Source: a bacterium (lineage in GTDB: Bacteria; Bacillota; Clostridia; Lachnospirales; Lachnospiraceae). From it: a DNA stretch of 64,000 bases. Each line of letters begins with the position of its first letter. Within the stretch, counting starts at the first letter, position 1. Below, piece after piece: positions 1 to 8,553 of the stretch. The notes below the pieces were generated by a model that saw only the letters and a list, made by a program, of their open reading frames with translations, ran no database searches and was not told the origin of the DNA. The stretch is from NCBI GenBank assembly GCA_023664305.1, contig JAMPFT010000014.1, positions 1 to 64,000 of the forward strand. The letters run 5' to 3'. A program made the translations under genes and the position numbers.

Positions 1-51
1 TGCTATATGGAAGGTCATGGAGTCCTTTATCAACTCTTTTGACCCCAACAT

Positions 52-195
52 CTAACTATCCTTATAATATGTTTCCGCAAAAATATCCTTCACAAGATAG
101 GTCTTGCCAACCTGTCTCGCTCCCCACACAATAAGCGGCTTTCTGCGCTTATCGGTATTCCATTCTATCAAATTCTGTAATGCAATTCGTTCCAT
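52..195 (-). pseudogene. Truncated AAA (AAA_14-type) ATPase, N-terminal fragment
   Basis: The minus strand reads MERIALQNLIEWNTDKRRKP and then a P-loop GARQVGKT, the Walker A form of the AAA_14/DUF4143 ATPases often found in Clostridia. An in-frame TAG ends it after 47 codons, whereas family members run to about 400 residues. Translation past the stop in all three frames gives nothing that looks like the rest of this family, so the remainder seems deleted, not just interrupted. A ribosome site (GGAGG) precedes the ATG at 195 and a good promoter lies upstream, so expression signals remain. The left window edge hides any further remnant. Confidence 0.6.
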
Positions 196-225
196 AAAAG
201 AACCTCCGGGATATTTGATAGCAGT

Positions 226-254
226 ATCATAATATAATTTGCACCTTTTTGCAA
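226..254 (-). promoter_or_regulatory. Sigma-A-type promoter of the AAA ATPase remnant
   Basis: On the minus strand TTGCAA (249-254) is followed after 17 bp by TATGAT (226-231). The spacer contains the first of the four phased GGTGCA motifs, so a protein binding there would sit on the promoter. Confidence 0.5.
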
Positions 255-345
255 GTTATTTTAATAATTATCTGCACCATTTTCCTGTTTTCTGAATTAA
301 TTATCTGCACCAAAATCGCTGTTTCTGCGTCAGCAATTTGCACCT
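231..345 (-). repeat. Four GGTGCA-type motifs spaced exactly 33 bp
   Basis: On the plus strand GCACC occurs at 241, 274, 307 and 340, a strict 33-bp period. Each is preceded by an AT-rich word (AATATAATTT, ATAATTATCT, TTAATTATCT, TCAGCAATTT). The central two copies are the closest match, sharing AATTATCTGCACCA. The array covers the promoter and upstream region of the AAA remnant, and 33 bp is close to three helical turns, so an iterated operator is the simplest reading. The DNA between motifs is too different for this to be a CRISPR array. Confidence 0.5.
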
Positions 346-420
346 TCTTCGATATTCGGTTGCCATGTATGCCCCGAAGCATACAATGGCATAAATCTAC
401 GAGGGCTTTTCCATAATATA

Positions 421-466
421 GACAAAAACCGCCGCGGCCCGGACCGTCAAGGTCCGCTGCCGCGGC
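421..466 (-). terminator. Rho-independent terminator of the butyrate operon
   Basis: GCCGCGG at 431 pairs with CCGCGGC at 460-466, and CGGACC (440-445) pairs with GGTCCG (451-456). On the minus strand the hairpin is followed by GGTTTTTGTC. It lies 30 bp past the etfA stop codon. Confidence 0.85.
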
Positions 467-496
467 GATACATACATCTTTTCGTCAGAAACTTTC

Positions 497-1561
497 TCAA
501 TTCCTGTTCTTTGCTTCCTTCTCCGCCTTCAGGGCTGCGGTCAGCGTGGGCACGATCTTGTTCAGATCCCCTACCACGCCGTAGTCCGCCACGTCAAAGA
601 TCGGAGCGTCCTCGTCCTTGTTGATTGCGACGATGATATCGGACTCTTCCATACCCGCGACATGCTGAATCGCGCCGGAGATACCGATTGCAAAATAAAT
701 CTGGGGACGTACCGTCTTGCCGGTCTGTCCTACCTGCAGATCCTTGGGCTTCCAGCCCGCGTCCACAACGGCACGGGAACAGGATACGGTGCCGCCCATT
801 ACCTCCGCCAGCTCCTCTAAAATCTTAAAGTTCTCCGGGCTGCCCACGCCGCGGCCGCCGGATACCAGAACCTTCGCGTCCATGATATCTACGGTATCGC
901 TGACCGCCTTCACGACCTCCTTGATGGTCACATAGCGGTTGTTGGGCGTAAAGCCGGGATTATATTCCACAACGACAGCCTTCGCTCCCGCGACAGGCTC
1001 CAGCTTCTGCATAACGCCGGGGCGAACCGTCGCCATCTGCGGACGGTTGTCAGGGCAGGCAATGGTAGCGATCGTGTTTCCGCCAAAGGCCGGACGGGTC
1101 ATCAGCAGCTGGTTGTGCTTCTGCTCCACGCCGGGTCTGGGCTCCAGCGGGAAATCGCCGATCTCCAATACGGTACAGTCCGCCGTCAGGCCCGTAGCCA
1201 CTCTCGCGGAAACGGTGGGGCCTAAGTCTCTGCCGATGGCGGTAGCGCCTACCAGCACAATCTCGGGCTTAAACTCATCGATGACGGACGCCAGAGCGTG
1301 TGCGTAAGGCTCCGTCCTGTAGGTAGCCAGTTCCGGATCGTCCACGACGATCACCTTGTCCGCGCCGTACTCCGCCAGCTTGTCGGCCAGTCCCTTCACC
1401 TGATATCCGATGAGCACCGCCGTAACCTCTGTCTCCAGCTTTGCGGCAAGCTCTTTTCCTTTTCCCAGCAATTCGTATGCGATACCGCTGATCTCATTGT
1501 CTACCTGCTGGGCAAACACATATACCCCTTTATAGTCCTCCAGGACAATTTCTTTCTTCAT
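497..1561 (-). CDS. etfA: Electron transfer flavoprotein subunit alpha
   Basis: FAD-carrying subunit of the EtfAB heterodimer, which works with butyryl-CoA dehydrogenase. In clostridia this complex bifurcates electrons from NADH to crotonyl-CoA and ferredoxin. The C-terminal FAD domain is clear: SGGRGVG near residue 234 and GQTGKTVRPQIY near 278, followed by AIGISGAIQH. The length of 354 aa is normal. I chose the ATG at 1561 because GGAGG (1568-1572) lies 6 nt upstream; the in-frame TTG at 1567 would touch that ribosome site. It is the last gene of the operon, 31 bp after etfB, followed by a strong terminator. Confidence 0.96.
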   Translation of the reverse strand: MKKEIVLEDYKGVYVFAQQVDNEISGIAYELLGKGKELAAKLETEVTAVLIGYQVKGLADKLAEYGADKVIVVDDPELATYRTEPYAHALASVIDEFKPEIVLVGATAIGRDLGPTVSARVATGLTADCTVLEIGDFPLEPRPGVEQKHNQLLMTRPAFGGNTIATIACPDNRPQMATVRPGVMQKLEPVAGAKAVVVEYNPGFTPNNRYVTIKEVVKAVSDTVDIMDAKVLVSGGRGVGSPENFKILEELAEVMGGTVSCSRAVVDAGWKPKDLQVGQTGKTVRPQIYFAIGISGAIQHVAGMEESDIIVAINKDEDAPIFDVADYGVVGDLNKIVPTLTAALKAEKEAKNRN

Positions 1562-1592
1562 GGTCAACCTCCATTTTTTCCTTCCGACTTTA

Positions 1593-2378
1593 TCAGATCA
1601 CATGCTTCTCCTTGAATTTCCCGACAATATAGGCAACCGCATCCTCGGGGGACTCAGGAACAACCTTCTCTCCCGCGCCCTTGCGCACCTTGTCGGACGC
1701 CTTCGCGATCTTGGTGGGGGATCCCGCCAGACCTAAATTGCTGTCGTCCACGTCCTTCAGATCGGCTCTGCCCCAGGTCGTAATCTCAGCGGCGCACGCG
1801 TCGAAGATTCCGCCGGGCGTCATATAACGGGGCTCGTTCAGCTCGGAGAGCGCTGTGATCAGGCAGGGCATCTGCGCCTCCAGCACATGATATCTGTCGT
1901 CATACTGTCTCTGGACGGTTACCTTATTTCCCTCGATCTTGAGATCCTGTGCGTAGGAAATCACCGGGATCTGCAGATGCTCCGCGATCTGGGGGCCAAC
2001 CTGCGCGGTATCTCCGTCGATGGCCTGACGGCCGGTGATGATCAGGTCATAGTCGATGTTTCTCAGAGCGCCTGCGATGGTGGTGGAGGTAGCCCAGGTA
2101 TCCGCGCCGCCCAGCACTCTGTCCGTCACAAGGATTCCCTTGTCCGCGCCCATGGCAATCGCCTCGCGCAGCACGTCCGCCGCCTTGGGAAGTCCCATGG
2201 TCAGGACGGTAACCTCAGCGCCGTACTCATCCTTCAGCCGCAAAGCCGCCTCCAGGCCCGCCTTGTCGTCCGGATTCATGATCGCGAGCATGGCGCCTCT
2301 GTCAAGGGTTCCGTCCGGATTAAATTTCACGCCGCCCTTGGTATCGGGCACCTGTTTAATACAAACAACAATTTTCAT
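1593..2378 (-). CDS. etfB: Electron transfer flavoprotein subunit beta
   Basis: Second Etf subunit. In clostridial bifurcating Etf it holds the flavin that first accepts electrons from NADH (family knowledge). The family signature GRQAIDGDTAQVGP sits at residues 116-129, the N-terminus MKIVVCIKQVPD is typical, and 261 aa is the usual length. AAGGAG lies 8 nt before the ATG. It sits between bcd and etfA with 29 and 31 bp spacers, so the three subunits of the Bcd-Etf complex are made from one message. Confidence 0.96.
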   Translation of the reverse strand: MKIVVCIKQVPDTKGGVKFNPDGTLDRGAMLAIMNPDDKAGLEAALRLKDEYGAEVTVLTMGLPKAADVLREAIAMGADKGILVTDRVLGGADTWATSTTIAGALRNIDYDLIITGRQAIDGDTAQVGPQIAEHLQIPVISYAQDLKIEGNKVTVQRQYDDRYHVLEAQMPCLITALSELNEPRYMTPGGIFDACAAEITTWGRADLKDVDDSNLGLAGSPTKIAKASDKVRKGAGEKVVPESPEDAVAYIVGKFKEKHVI

Positions 2379-2407
2379 TGTATTTTCTCCTTCTTTCTTA
2401 TTTTACC

Positions 2408-3574
2408 TTACTTCAGCAGAGCCGAGGAAATAACCATTCTCTGTACCTCACTGGTTCCCTCGTAGATCTCGGTGATCTTTGCGTCGCGCATCATGCGCTC
2501 CACATCATACTCTCTGATATAACCGTAGCCGCCGTGGAGCTGAACCGCCTTTGTGGTAACCTCCATGGCAACCTCCGCCGCGTACAGCTTCGCCTGCGCA
2601 GCCTCCACGGAATAGGAGATCTTGGGATTGCTTCTGTATTCGTCCTTCTTGCGCGCCGCCTTGTATACCAGCAGCTTAGCCGCCTCTACCTTGGTCGCCA
2701 TGTCAGCCAGCTGGAACTGGGTGTTCTGGAACTGTCCGATGGAACGGCCGAACTGCTTTCTCTCCTGAACGTAGGCGATGGTCGTCTCAAGCGCGCCCTC
2801 CGCAAGCCCGAGAGCCTGTGCGGCGATACCGATTCGTCCGCCGTCCAGCGTATGCATGGCGATGGCAAAGCCCTTGCCCTTCGCGCCCAGCAGATTTTCC
2901 TTCGGGATACGGCAGTCGGTAAAGATCAGCTCGTAGGTGGAAGAGCCGCGGATACCCATCTTCTTTTCCTTGGTGCCGAAGGTGAAGCCGGGGGTTCCCT
3001 TCTCCACGATAAACGCGGAGATTTCCTTCTGCATCCTGCCGCGCTTCTCAATCTTTCCGGTCACGGCGATAATAATGTAAACGTCCGCTTCCTTACCGTT
3101 TGTGATAAAGCACTTGGAGCCGTTCAGCACCCACTCGTCGCCGTCCAGGACTGCCTTGGTCTGCTGTCCCTGGGCGTCGGTTCCCGCGCCGGGCTCGGTC
3201 AGTCCGAAAGCGCCGATCTTGCGGCCGCTTGCCAGATCAGGCAGATACTTCTGCTTCTGCTCCTCAGTTCCGTAGGTCAGAATCGGATCGATGCAAAGGG
3301 AAGTATGAGCGGAAACAATAACACCTGTTGTTCCACACACCTTGGAAAGCTCCTCCACGCACATCGCGTAGGTCAGGATATCGCAGCCCTGTCCGCCGTA
3401 TTCCTTGGGTACGGGGATACCCATAAATCCGTACTTTGCCATCTTCTCCACAGTCTCTCTGGGAAAACGCTCTTCCTCGTCTACTTCCTGTGCAAGAGGC
3501 TTTACTTCCTTCTCGGCGAAATCCTTAAAAAGCTGTCTCGCCATCTCATGCTCTTTGGATAACGTAAAATCCAT
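2408..3574 (-). CDS. bcd: Butyryl-CoA dehydrogenase (acyl-CoA dehydrogenase)
   Basis: Reduces crotonyl-CoA to butyryl-CoA with FAD, partnered by EtfAB in the cytoplasm. The 388-aa chain has the whole acyl-CoA dehydrogenase fold: N-terminal helical domain, FGLTEPGAGTD in the middle domain, and C-terminal QLHGGYGYI and EIYEGTSEVQR. The Glu in YEGT (about residue 372) aligns with the catalytic base of short-chain dehydrogenases. It is placed directly before etfB-etfA, as in other butyrate producers, which separates it from fatty-acid-oxidation homologues. Confidence 0.96.
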   Translation of the reverse strand: MDFTLSKEHEMARQLFKDFAEKEVKPLAQEVDEEERFPRETVEKMAKYGFMGIPVPKEYGGQGCDILTYAMCVEELSKVCGTTGVIVSAHTSLCIDPILTYGTEEQKQKYLPDLASGRKIGAFGLTEPGAGTDAQGQQTKAVLDGDEWVLNGSKCFITNGKEADVYIIIAVTGKIEKRGRMQKEISAFIVEKGTPGFTFGTKEKKMGIRGSSTYELIFTDCRIPKENLLGAKGKGFAIAMHTLDGGRIGIAAQALGLAEGALETTIAYVQERKQFGRSIGQFQNTQFQLADMATKVEAAKLLVYKAARKKDEYRSNPKISYSVEAAQAKLYAAEVAMEVTTKAVQLHGGYGYIREYDVERMMRDAKITEIYEGTSEVQRMVISSALLK

Positions 3575-3609
3575 GATATCTATTCCTCCATTTTAACCAT
3601 TATTGATTG

Positions 3610-4449
3610 TTATTTATTGTAGTTATAGAATCCCTCTCCGGTCTTCTTGCCCAGCTTGCCTGCGCGCACCATCTTTCTTAAGAGCGGAGCGGGCGCATAC
3701 TTGGAGTCGCCTGTCTCAGCGTAGATCACCTCCATGATCGCCAGAACGATATCCAGTCCGATATAGTCGCCCAGCGCCAGGGGCCCCATGGGATGATTTG
3801 CGCCCAGCTGCATGGCAACGTCGATATCCGCCACAGACGCAACGCCCGCCGCGTATACGTTGATCGCTTCGTTGATCATGGGGATCAGGATCCTGTTTAC
3901 CACAAAGCCCGCCGCCTCGTTTACCTCTACCGGCGTCTTGCCGATCTCGGAAGCGATCTTCTTGATCTGCTCTACCAGCTCCGCCGGGGTGTTCGCGCCT
4001 GCGATAACCTCTACCAGCTTCATCCTGTCCGCGGGATTGAAGAAATGCATACCGATCAGAGGACGGTCCAGCCCGTTGCCCATCTCGGTGATGGAAAGGG
4101 AAGAGGTGTTGGAAGCGAAGATACAATCCTTCTTCACGATCTGCTGCAGCTCCGCGAAGGTCTGCTTCTTGATCGCCATGTTCTCCGGGCATACCTCGAT
4201 GACCAGATCGCATTCCGTACAGATATCCTTCAAACCGGTAACGATCTTCGCCGCAACCGCGTCCGCCTTCTCCTGCGTGATTTTTTCCTTGCCCACCAGG
4301 AAATTCAGATTCTTCAAAATTTTAGCCTTGCCGCCGTCCGCGAACTCCTGCTTAATGTCGCAGAGGCATACCTCATAGCCGTCCGTCATGGCAAAAGCCT
4401 GCGCGATCCCGGCTCCCATCGTACCCGCGCCGATAATACCTACCTTCAT
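3610..4449 (-). CDS. hbd: 3-hydroxybutyryl-CoA dehydrogenase
   Basis: Reduces acetoacetyl-CoA to 3-hydroxybutyryl-CoA with NAD(P)H. The N-terminal Rossmann motif GIIGAGTMGAGIAQ is at residues 4-17, SNTSS near 113, and the catalytic His is in GMHFFNPADR (about residue 135). It is 279 aa, the normal length for bacterial single-function Hbd. AAGGAGG precedes the ATG by 7 nt. It lies between crt and bcd. Confidence 0.96.
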   Translation of the reverse strand: MKVGIIGAGTMGAGIAQAFAMTDGYEVCLCDIKQEFADGGKAKILKNLNFLVGKEKITQEKADAVAAKIVTGLKDICTECDLVIEVCPENMAIKKQTFAELQQIVKKDCIFASNTSSLSITEMGNGLDRPLIGMHFFNPADRMKLVEVIAGANTPAELVEQIKKIASEIGKTPVEVNEAAGFVVNRILIPMINEAINVYAAGVASVADIDVAMQLGANHPMGPLALGDYIGLDIVLAIMEVIYAETGDSKYAPAPLLRKMVRAGKLGKKTGEGFYNYNK

Positions 4450-4527
4450 GATAAATCCTCCTTGTATTTGAAAATGTTTTCATACTTCCCGTCATACCGC
4501 CAACGGAAATTCAAGCAATTTGCACAC

Positions 4528-5352
4528 CTACTTGTTCTGGAAAGGCTCCTTTACCTTCTCCTTGTTCTTGTCAAGGAAGAAGGCCATGCCGTACTTCTGA
4601 TCCTCCGTCTCGAAGCAGTCGCCGAAAAGCTTCTCCTCGATCACAACGGCCTCGTCCATCTCCACGTCCAGACCCTCGTTGATCGCCCTCTTGCAGTTGC
4701 GCACCGCGATCGGCGCGTTCTTCGCGATCCCCGCCGCCATCTTCTGCGCCGCAGCAAGCAGCACCTCCTGCGCCGTCTTTACGACATTGCCCTCCGCGTC
4801 CGTCTCCGCGGAATACACCTCGTTCACCAGACCGATCCGCAGCGCCTCCGCAGCCTTGATGTTGCGCGCCGTGTAAATCATCTGCTTCGCCATGCCTGCG
4901 CCCACCAGCCGGGCCAGCCTCTGGGTTCCGCCAAAGCCCGGGGTGATCCCCAGACCCACCTCCGGCTGTCCGAAGACCGCGTTGTCGGAGCAAAGCCTGA
5001 TATCGCAGCTCATGGAAATCTCGCAGCCTCCGCCCAGTGCAAAGCCGTTTACCGCCGCGATCACGGGGATCGGGAAGGTCTCCAGCCTGCGGAACACGTC
5101 GTTGCCCTTCTTGCCGAAGGCTTCTCCCTCCGCCTTGGTCAGCGTGCTCATCTCGCCGATATCCGCGCCCGCCACAAAGGACTTCTGTCCCGCTCCGGTG
5201 AGGATCAGACAGCGGACCTCCTCCAGATTGACCCCGTCCAGGGTCTCGTTCAGTTCATCCAGCACCTGGGAGTTCAAGGCGTTCAATGCCTTCTCCCGGT
5301 TGATGGTAATCGTGGCGATATTGCCCTTCTGTTCATATAAAATATATTCCAT
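4528..5352 (-). CDS. crt: 3-hydroxybutyryl-CoA dehydratase (crotonase)
   Basis: Dehydrates 3-hydroxybutyryl-CoA to crotonyl-CoA. The crotonase oxyanion-hole loop FVAGADIGEM (59-68), ALGGGCE (105-111) and QPEVGLG (129-135) are all present, and 274 aa is standard. The frame is open further upstream to 5424, but the ATG at 5352 gives the standard N-terminus MEYILYEQKGNIATITINRE and follows a GAGGG ribosome site. The upstream extension overlaps the small ORF that ends at 5384. Confidence 0.95.
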   Translation of the reverse strand: MEYILYEQKGNIATITINREKALNALNSQVLDELNETLDGVNLEEVRCLILTGAGQKSFVAGADIGEMSTLTKAEGEAFGKKGNDVFRRLETFPIPVIAAVNGFALGGGCEISMSCDIRLCSDNAVFGQPEVGLGITPGFGGTQRLARLVGAGMAKQMIYTARNIKAAEALRIGLVNEVYSAETDAEGNVVKTAQEVLLAAAQKMAAGIAKNAPIAVRNCKRAINEGLDVEMDEAVVIEEKLFGDCFETEDQKYGMAFFLDKNKEKVKEPFQNK

Positions 5353-5383
5353 GTTTATACCCTCTGCCCTCTTTGGCATCCAT

Positions 5384-5542
5384 TCAATATTTGCCTTTCG
5401 ATGACAGACCGGCAGGTCTGGCATCGGAAGGCTCTTTCTCTTTTCCCTTCCCGGCTTCCCGCTTCCTGTCTTTCTTCTCCTTCAGCTTATTTCCTGCTTT
5501 CGAAAGGATTTCGATCAGCGCGCGGTTCGCATAGAGTCCCAT
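5384..5542 (-). CDS. 52-aa basic small protein inside the butyrate operon
   Basis: Begins MGLYANRALIEILSKAGNKL and continues as a Lys/Arg/Glu-rich tail (KEKKDRKREAGKGKEKE), ending SSKGKY. The ATG at 5542 lies 4 nt after the thl stop codon, with GAGG 9 nt upstream inside the end of thl, so it looks translationally coupled. It ends 31 bp before the crt start. I do not recognise the family. The first 20 residues could form an amphipathic helix and the rest looks disordered. It could be a true small protein of the pathway or a chance ORF; position and ribosome site favour expression. Confidence 0.5.
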   Translation of the reverse strand: MGLYANRALIEILSKAGNKLKEKKDRKREAGKGKEKEPSDARPAGLSSKGKY

Positions 5543-5546
5543 TTTC

Positions 5547-6731
5547 TCAGTCCTCTATTTTTACGATGGTGGAGCAGCCCATGCCGCCGCCGATACACAG
5601 CGTAGCCAGGCCGGTCTTCGCGCCTCTCGCCTGCATCTCATGCAGCAGCGTGACCAGAATACGGCATCCGGAAGCGCCCACGGGATGACCCAAAGCGATC
5701 GCGCCGCCGTTGGGGTTCAGCTGTCTGTCAACATCGATGCCCAGTTCCTTGCCTACCGCTACGGACTGCGCCGCGAAAGCCTCGTTTGCCTCGATGATAT
5801 CAAAGTCCTCGATCTTCATGCCGGTCTTCGCCAGCACCTTCCTTGTGGAAGCTACGGGGCCGATTCCCATGACCTCGGGACGAACGCCTGCCAGCGCGCC
5901 CGCCACAAAGGTAGCCATAGGCTTCACGCCCAGCTCCTTCGCCTTCTCCTCGCTCATCACGACGATCGCCGCGGCGCCGTCGTTGATGCCGGAAGCGTTG
6001 CCCGCAGTCACAAAGCCGTCGGGATTGATGGGACGGAGCTTCTGCAGCCCTTCGATCGTAGATCCGGCGCGGGGGCCCTCGTCTACCTTAAACTCGATGG
6101 TCTCCTTCTTTTTCTTCACCGTCACGGGAACGATCTCCGCGTCAAACGCGCCGGACTTCTGCGCCGCTTCCGTCTTCTGCTGGCTCTTTAAGGCAAACTC
6201 ATCCAACTCCTCGCGGGTAAGCCCCCACTCGCGGCAGATATTGTCCGCCGTCATAATCATATGATAATCGTTGAACGCATCCCAGAGAGCGTCCTTGATC
6301 ATGGTATCCACCAGAGTGCCGTTGTTCATCCGATAGCCGTAACGTCCCTGAGGGATCGCGTAGGGAGCCATGGACATATTCTCCATACCGCCCGCAACGA
6401 CGATATCCGCGTCTCCCGCCATAATCATCTGTGCCGCCTGGTTCACGCAGTTTAAACCCGAACCGCAGACCACATTCATCGTAACGGCGGGCACCTCGAT
6501 GGGAAGACCTGCCTTGATGGAAGCCTGTCTTGCCACGTTCTGGCCCTGGCCTGCCTGAATGACGCAGCCCATATAAACCTGATCCACAGTCTCAGGCTTC
6601 ACGCCCGCTCTGTTCAGCGCTTCCCGAATAACGATTGCGCCCAGCTCTGCGACGGGCGTGGTGCTCAGTGTGCCGCCCATCGTACCGATCGCGGTACGGC
6701 AGGCTCCGGCTAAAACTACTTTTCTTGCCAT
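5547..6731 (-). CDS. thl: Acetyl-CoA C-acetyltransferase (thiolase)
   Basis: Condenses two acetyl-CoA into acetoacetyl-CoA, the first step towards butyrate. The active-site Cys89 is in NVVCGSGL, the His is in [10 protein letters not shown] (about 349), and the second Cys is in CIGGGMG (about 379). The product is 394 aa. The ATG at 6731 ([16 protein letters not shown]) is preferred over an in-frame start 15 nt upstream because GGAGG lies 8 nt before it. First gene of the operon; a promoter is visible at 6797-6825. Confidence 0.96.
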   Translation of the reverse strand: MARKVVLAGACRTAIGTMGGTLSTTPVAELGAIVIREALNRAGVKPETVDQVYMGCVIQAGQGQNVARQASIKAGLPIEVPAVTMNVVCGSGLNCVNQAAQMIMAGDADIVVAGGMENMSMAPYAIPQGRYGYRMNNGTLVDTMIKDALWDAFNDYHMIMTADNICREWGLTREELDEFALKSQQKTEAAQKSGAFDAEIVPVTVKKKKETIEFKVDEGPRAGSTIEGLQKLRPINPDGFVTAGNASGINDGAAAIVVMSEEKAKELGVKPMATFVAGALAGVRPEVMGIGPVASTRKVLAKTGMKIEDFDIIEANEAFAAQSVAVGKELGIDVDRQLNPNGGAIALGHPVGASGCRILVTLLHEMQARGAKTGLATLCIGGGMGCSTIVKIED

Positions 6732-6796
6732 GTTTTTTTCCTCCAATATGATTTGTTTTTTATGATTGTTATTTTTTTATCATACCCACTTTATCC

Positions 6797-6825
6797 AGTT
6801 TACCATAGGCCCGACGGTTTTGCAA
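6797..6825 (-). promoter_or_regulatory. Probable promoter of the thl-crt-hbd-bcd-etfBA operon
   Basis: Minus-strand TTGCAA (6820-6825), 17-bp spacer, TAAACT (6797-6802), giving a 5' leader of about 60 nt before thl. A second TATGAT-like hexamer lies nearer the gene but has a poor -35 partner. Confidence 0.45.
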
Positions 6826-6849
6826 TGAATTTCTGACAGAATATTCCGT

Positions 6850-8214
6850 TTATGGGCGGTACAGTACCGGCTGCTGCAGATAATAGGGCAGGGCCGTGAC
6901 ATACACCGTCACCAGCAGAGAAACTACGATCCCGGACATCACCGCCAGAAACAGAACATTTTTCCGCTTTTCCGACGCCCTGTCCCAGAGAGGCAGCTTT
7001 ACAAGCCCGCGGACAACATAGTACATGCCGGGAACCAACGCCGGCAGAAGATAACGGCCCTGGGCCTGATAGTCCACCGTATAGGAATACCGGATCAGAA
7101 GAAGGAGCGGCATCGCAATACAGAATGCCATAACCCCGTGAATCAGGATTCTGCGCCATCTGTCTCCGACCAGGAACTCCCCGCCGCGCCTGCGGAAAAA
7201 CAATCCGAGGATGCCCGCCCCGAAAAGCGCCAGATAAAAAACATAAACGATTTTCCAGGTATACAGTGTGGCGGACCCATAGTTTGCGATAAAGCTGACC
7301 GCCATCTTCGGGAAAAAAGCTGTTCCAAACAGCATGGAGAGCAGGGAAATTCCCTGCGTCGCATAGGTCTCGGTCTGAACCCCAAAGGATTTGACCAGCG
7401 TCTGCTTCGTCTCCAGCCCGATGAAGTCCCCGTCGTAAAGGACATAATTCCGGATAAAGGACCAGCTGATGCAGAGAAGAACCACCGCGGAAATCGACAG
7501 CCCCTTTTTCAGAAGCCCCCTCCAGTCGCACCTCCATCCGCCGTCCTCCTTTTTCAGGAAATAAGCCGCAAACAATACGATGCTGCCCAGAATATATCCG
7601 TAGGCATTATAATACGAAAGTGTACACAGGATAATCCCCGCCGTCAGAAGTCCGCAGGAGCCGAAGGAAAAGCCGTCCCCGTACCCCCTCGCCAGCCCGT
7701 ACAGTATCAGCGCCACGGACAACATACAGAGAGAATCCGGATTCGTATAAGTATGCAGGAACAGACCCTGGGGCAGAAAGACCGCCAGAAAGCAGAACAA
7801 CCATTTCAGCCGTTCGTCCCGAAAAAGCTTCTTCCCCAGCAGCAAAACCACATAAGCCATGACAAGTCCAAAGGCCACATTCACCAGCCTTGCCGTATAC
7901 AAAAGTGCCAGGGGCGATTCCGTAAACAGGTTCACAAAACGCATGGCAAAGCCCTGTATCATATACGGAAGCAGCGTATAGAAGCCGTAGGTCCACTTGC
8001 AGTCGCCGCTGAAAAGCTCCGCCTCGTAGCCCGTGGGCAGAGTTCCGTGGTTGCAGATATATAAGGGCACCAGATAGCGGGAATGCTCGTCCGGGGGATT
8101 CGGCAGATACGGATATACGTCATAAAGAGGCTGATGCAGCGCCACCGTCAGCGCTGCTGTCAGATAAAGCGCAAAATACAGCAGTGTGATACCCTTTTTT
8201 CTGTTTTGTTTCAA
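6850..8214 (-). CDS. DUF2142-type polytopic membrane protein
   Basis: A 454-aa integral membrane protein with about ten hydrophobic segments. After the first membrane segment it carries an extracytoplasmic loop with PPDEHSRYLVPLY, resembling the conserved P-x-DE-x-x-H region of DUF2142 membrane proteins, which are related to GT-C polyprenyl-phosphate-sugar transferases and occur in cell-surface polysaccharide loci. The start is a TTG at 8214 with GAGGAGG 7 nt upstream. It stands alone here, so a role in surface glycan modification is only inferred from the family. Confidence 0.65.
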   Translation of the reverse strand: MKQNRKKGITLLYFALYLTAALTVALHQPLYDVYPYLPNPPDEHSRYLVPLYICNHGTLPTGYEAELFSGDCKWTYGFYTLLPYMIQGFAMRFVNLFTESPLALLYTARLVNVAFGLVMAYVVLLLGKKLFRDERLKWLFCFLAVFLPQGLFLHTYTNPDSLCMLSVALILYGLARGYGDGFSFGSCGLLTAGIILCTLSYYNAYGYILGSIVLFAAYFLKKEDGGWRCDWRGLLKKGLSISAVVLLCISWSFIRNYVLYDGDFIGLETKQTLVKSFGVQTETYATQGISLLSMLFGTAFFPKMAVSFIANYGSATLYTWKIVYVFYLALFGAGILGLFFRRRGGEFLVGDRWRRILIHGVMAFCIAMPLLLLIRYSYTVDYQAQGRYLLPALVPGMYYVVRGLVKLPLWDRASEKRKNVLFLAVMSGIVVSLLVTVYVTALPYYLQQPVLYRP

Positions 8215-8412
8215 GCTTATACCTCCTCGGACCTCCGATCAATGCGCGCTCAAAGCGCGCTCCTATCCGAACACAATACTATCATTTCCCACAAGAGTGT
8301 GTCAACGGCTTTTCCCGTCCGAAACTGACGTTTTACACGGTGTACGCCGCAACGCGAAAAAATTTAATTTCCTACTTCCCGTTTTCTCTTTTCTGTGTTA
8401 TAGTAGAGGTAC

Positions 8413-8486
8413 GGAAACATAGCTCAGCTGGGATGAGCGCTCGCCTGACTAGCGGGAGGCCAAGGGTTCGAGCCCCTTTGTTTCCA
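8413..8486 (+). tRNA. tRNA-Val-like gene, anticodon GAC, with unusual bases
   Basis: A 74-nt cloverleaf: acceptor GGAAACA/TGTTTCC with discriminator A, D stem GCTC/GAGC, anticodon stem CTCGC/GCGGG with loop CTGACTA, five-base variable loop, T stem AAGGG/CCCTT with loop TTCGAGC. T33 precedes GAC, which reads GUC/GUU (valine). Base 37 is T, where a purine is nearly universal, and base 21 is T instead of A. No CCA is encoded. A TATAGT -10 hexamer (8399-8404) and the terminator at 8492 make it a single-gene unit. It may be a working divergent tRNA or a decaying copy. Confidence 0.8.
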
Positions 8487-8491
8487 TACCG

Positions 8492-8522
8492 ACAGAGTGA
8501 CAGTTTTTGTCACTCTGTTTTT
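8492..8522 (+). terminator. Intrinsic terminator of the tRNA unit
   Basis: A perfect 11-bp stem, ACAGAGTGACA (8492-8502) with TGTCACTCTGT (8508-8518), followed by a T run. Confidence 0.9.
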
Positions 8523-8529
8523 AACTCAA

Positions 8530-8553
8530 GGGCAGTTCGCAAAGCGTGCTGCC
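8530..8553 (+). repeat. Short hairpin repeat, copy 1 (loop TTCGCAAAGCGTG)
   Basis: GGCAG (8531-8535) pairs with CTGCC (8549-8553) around a 13-nt loop that matches 11 of 13 bases of the loop of the hairpin at 58553-58589. It sits between the tRNA terminator and rarA. Confidence 0.5.

Noticed and set aside
231-345. Possible CRISPR or iteron origin from the 33-bp period
   Set aside because: Only about 14 bp per unit are alike, the array covers a promoter, and no replication or cas gene is near.
8413-8486. Amber-suppressor tRNA explaining the in-frame TAGs at 11204, 10733, 10379 and 52
   Set aside because: The CTA in the loop is not in the anticodon position (T33 precedes GAC), TAG ends normal genes here (rarA, the M23 peptidase), and the pseudogene also has a TGA and a deletion.
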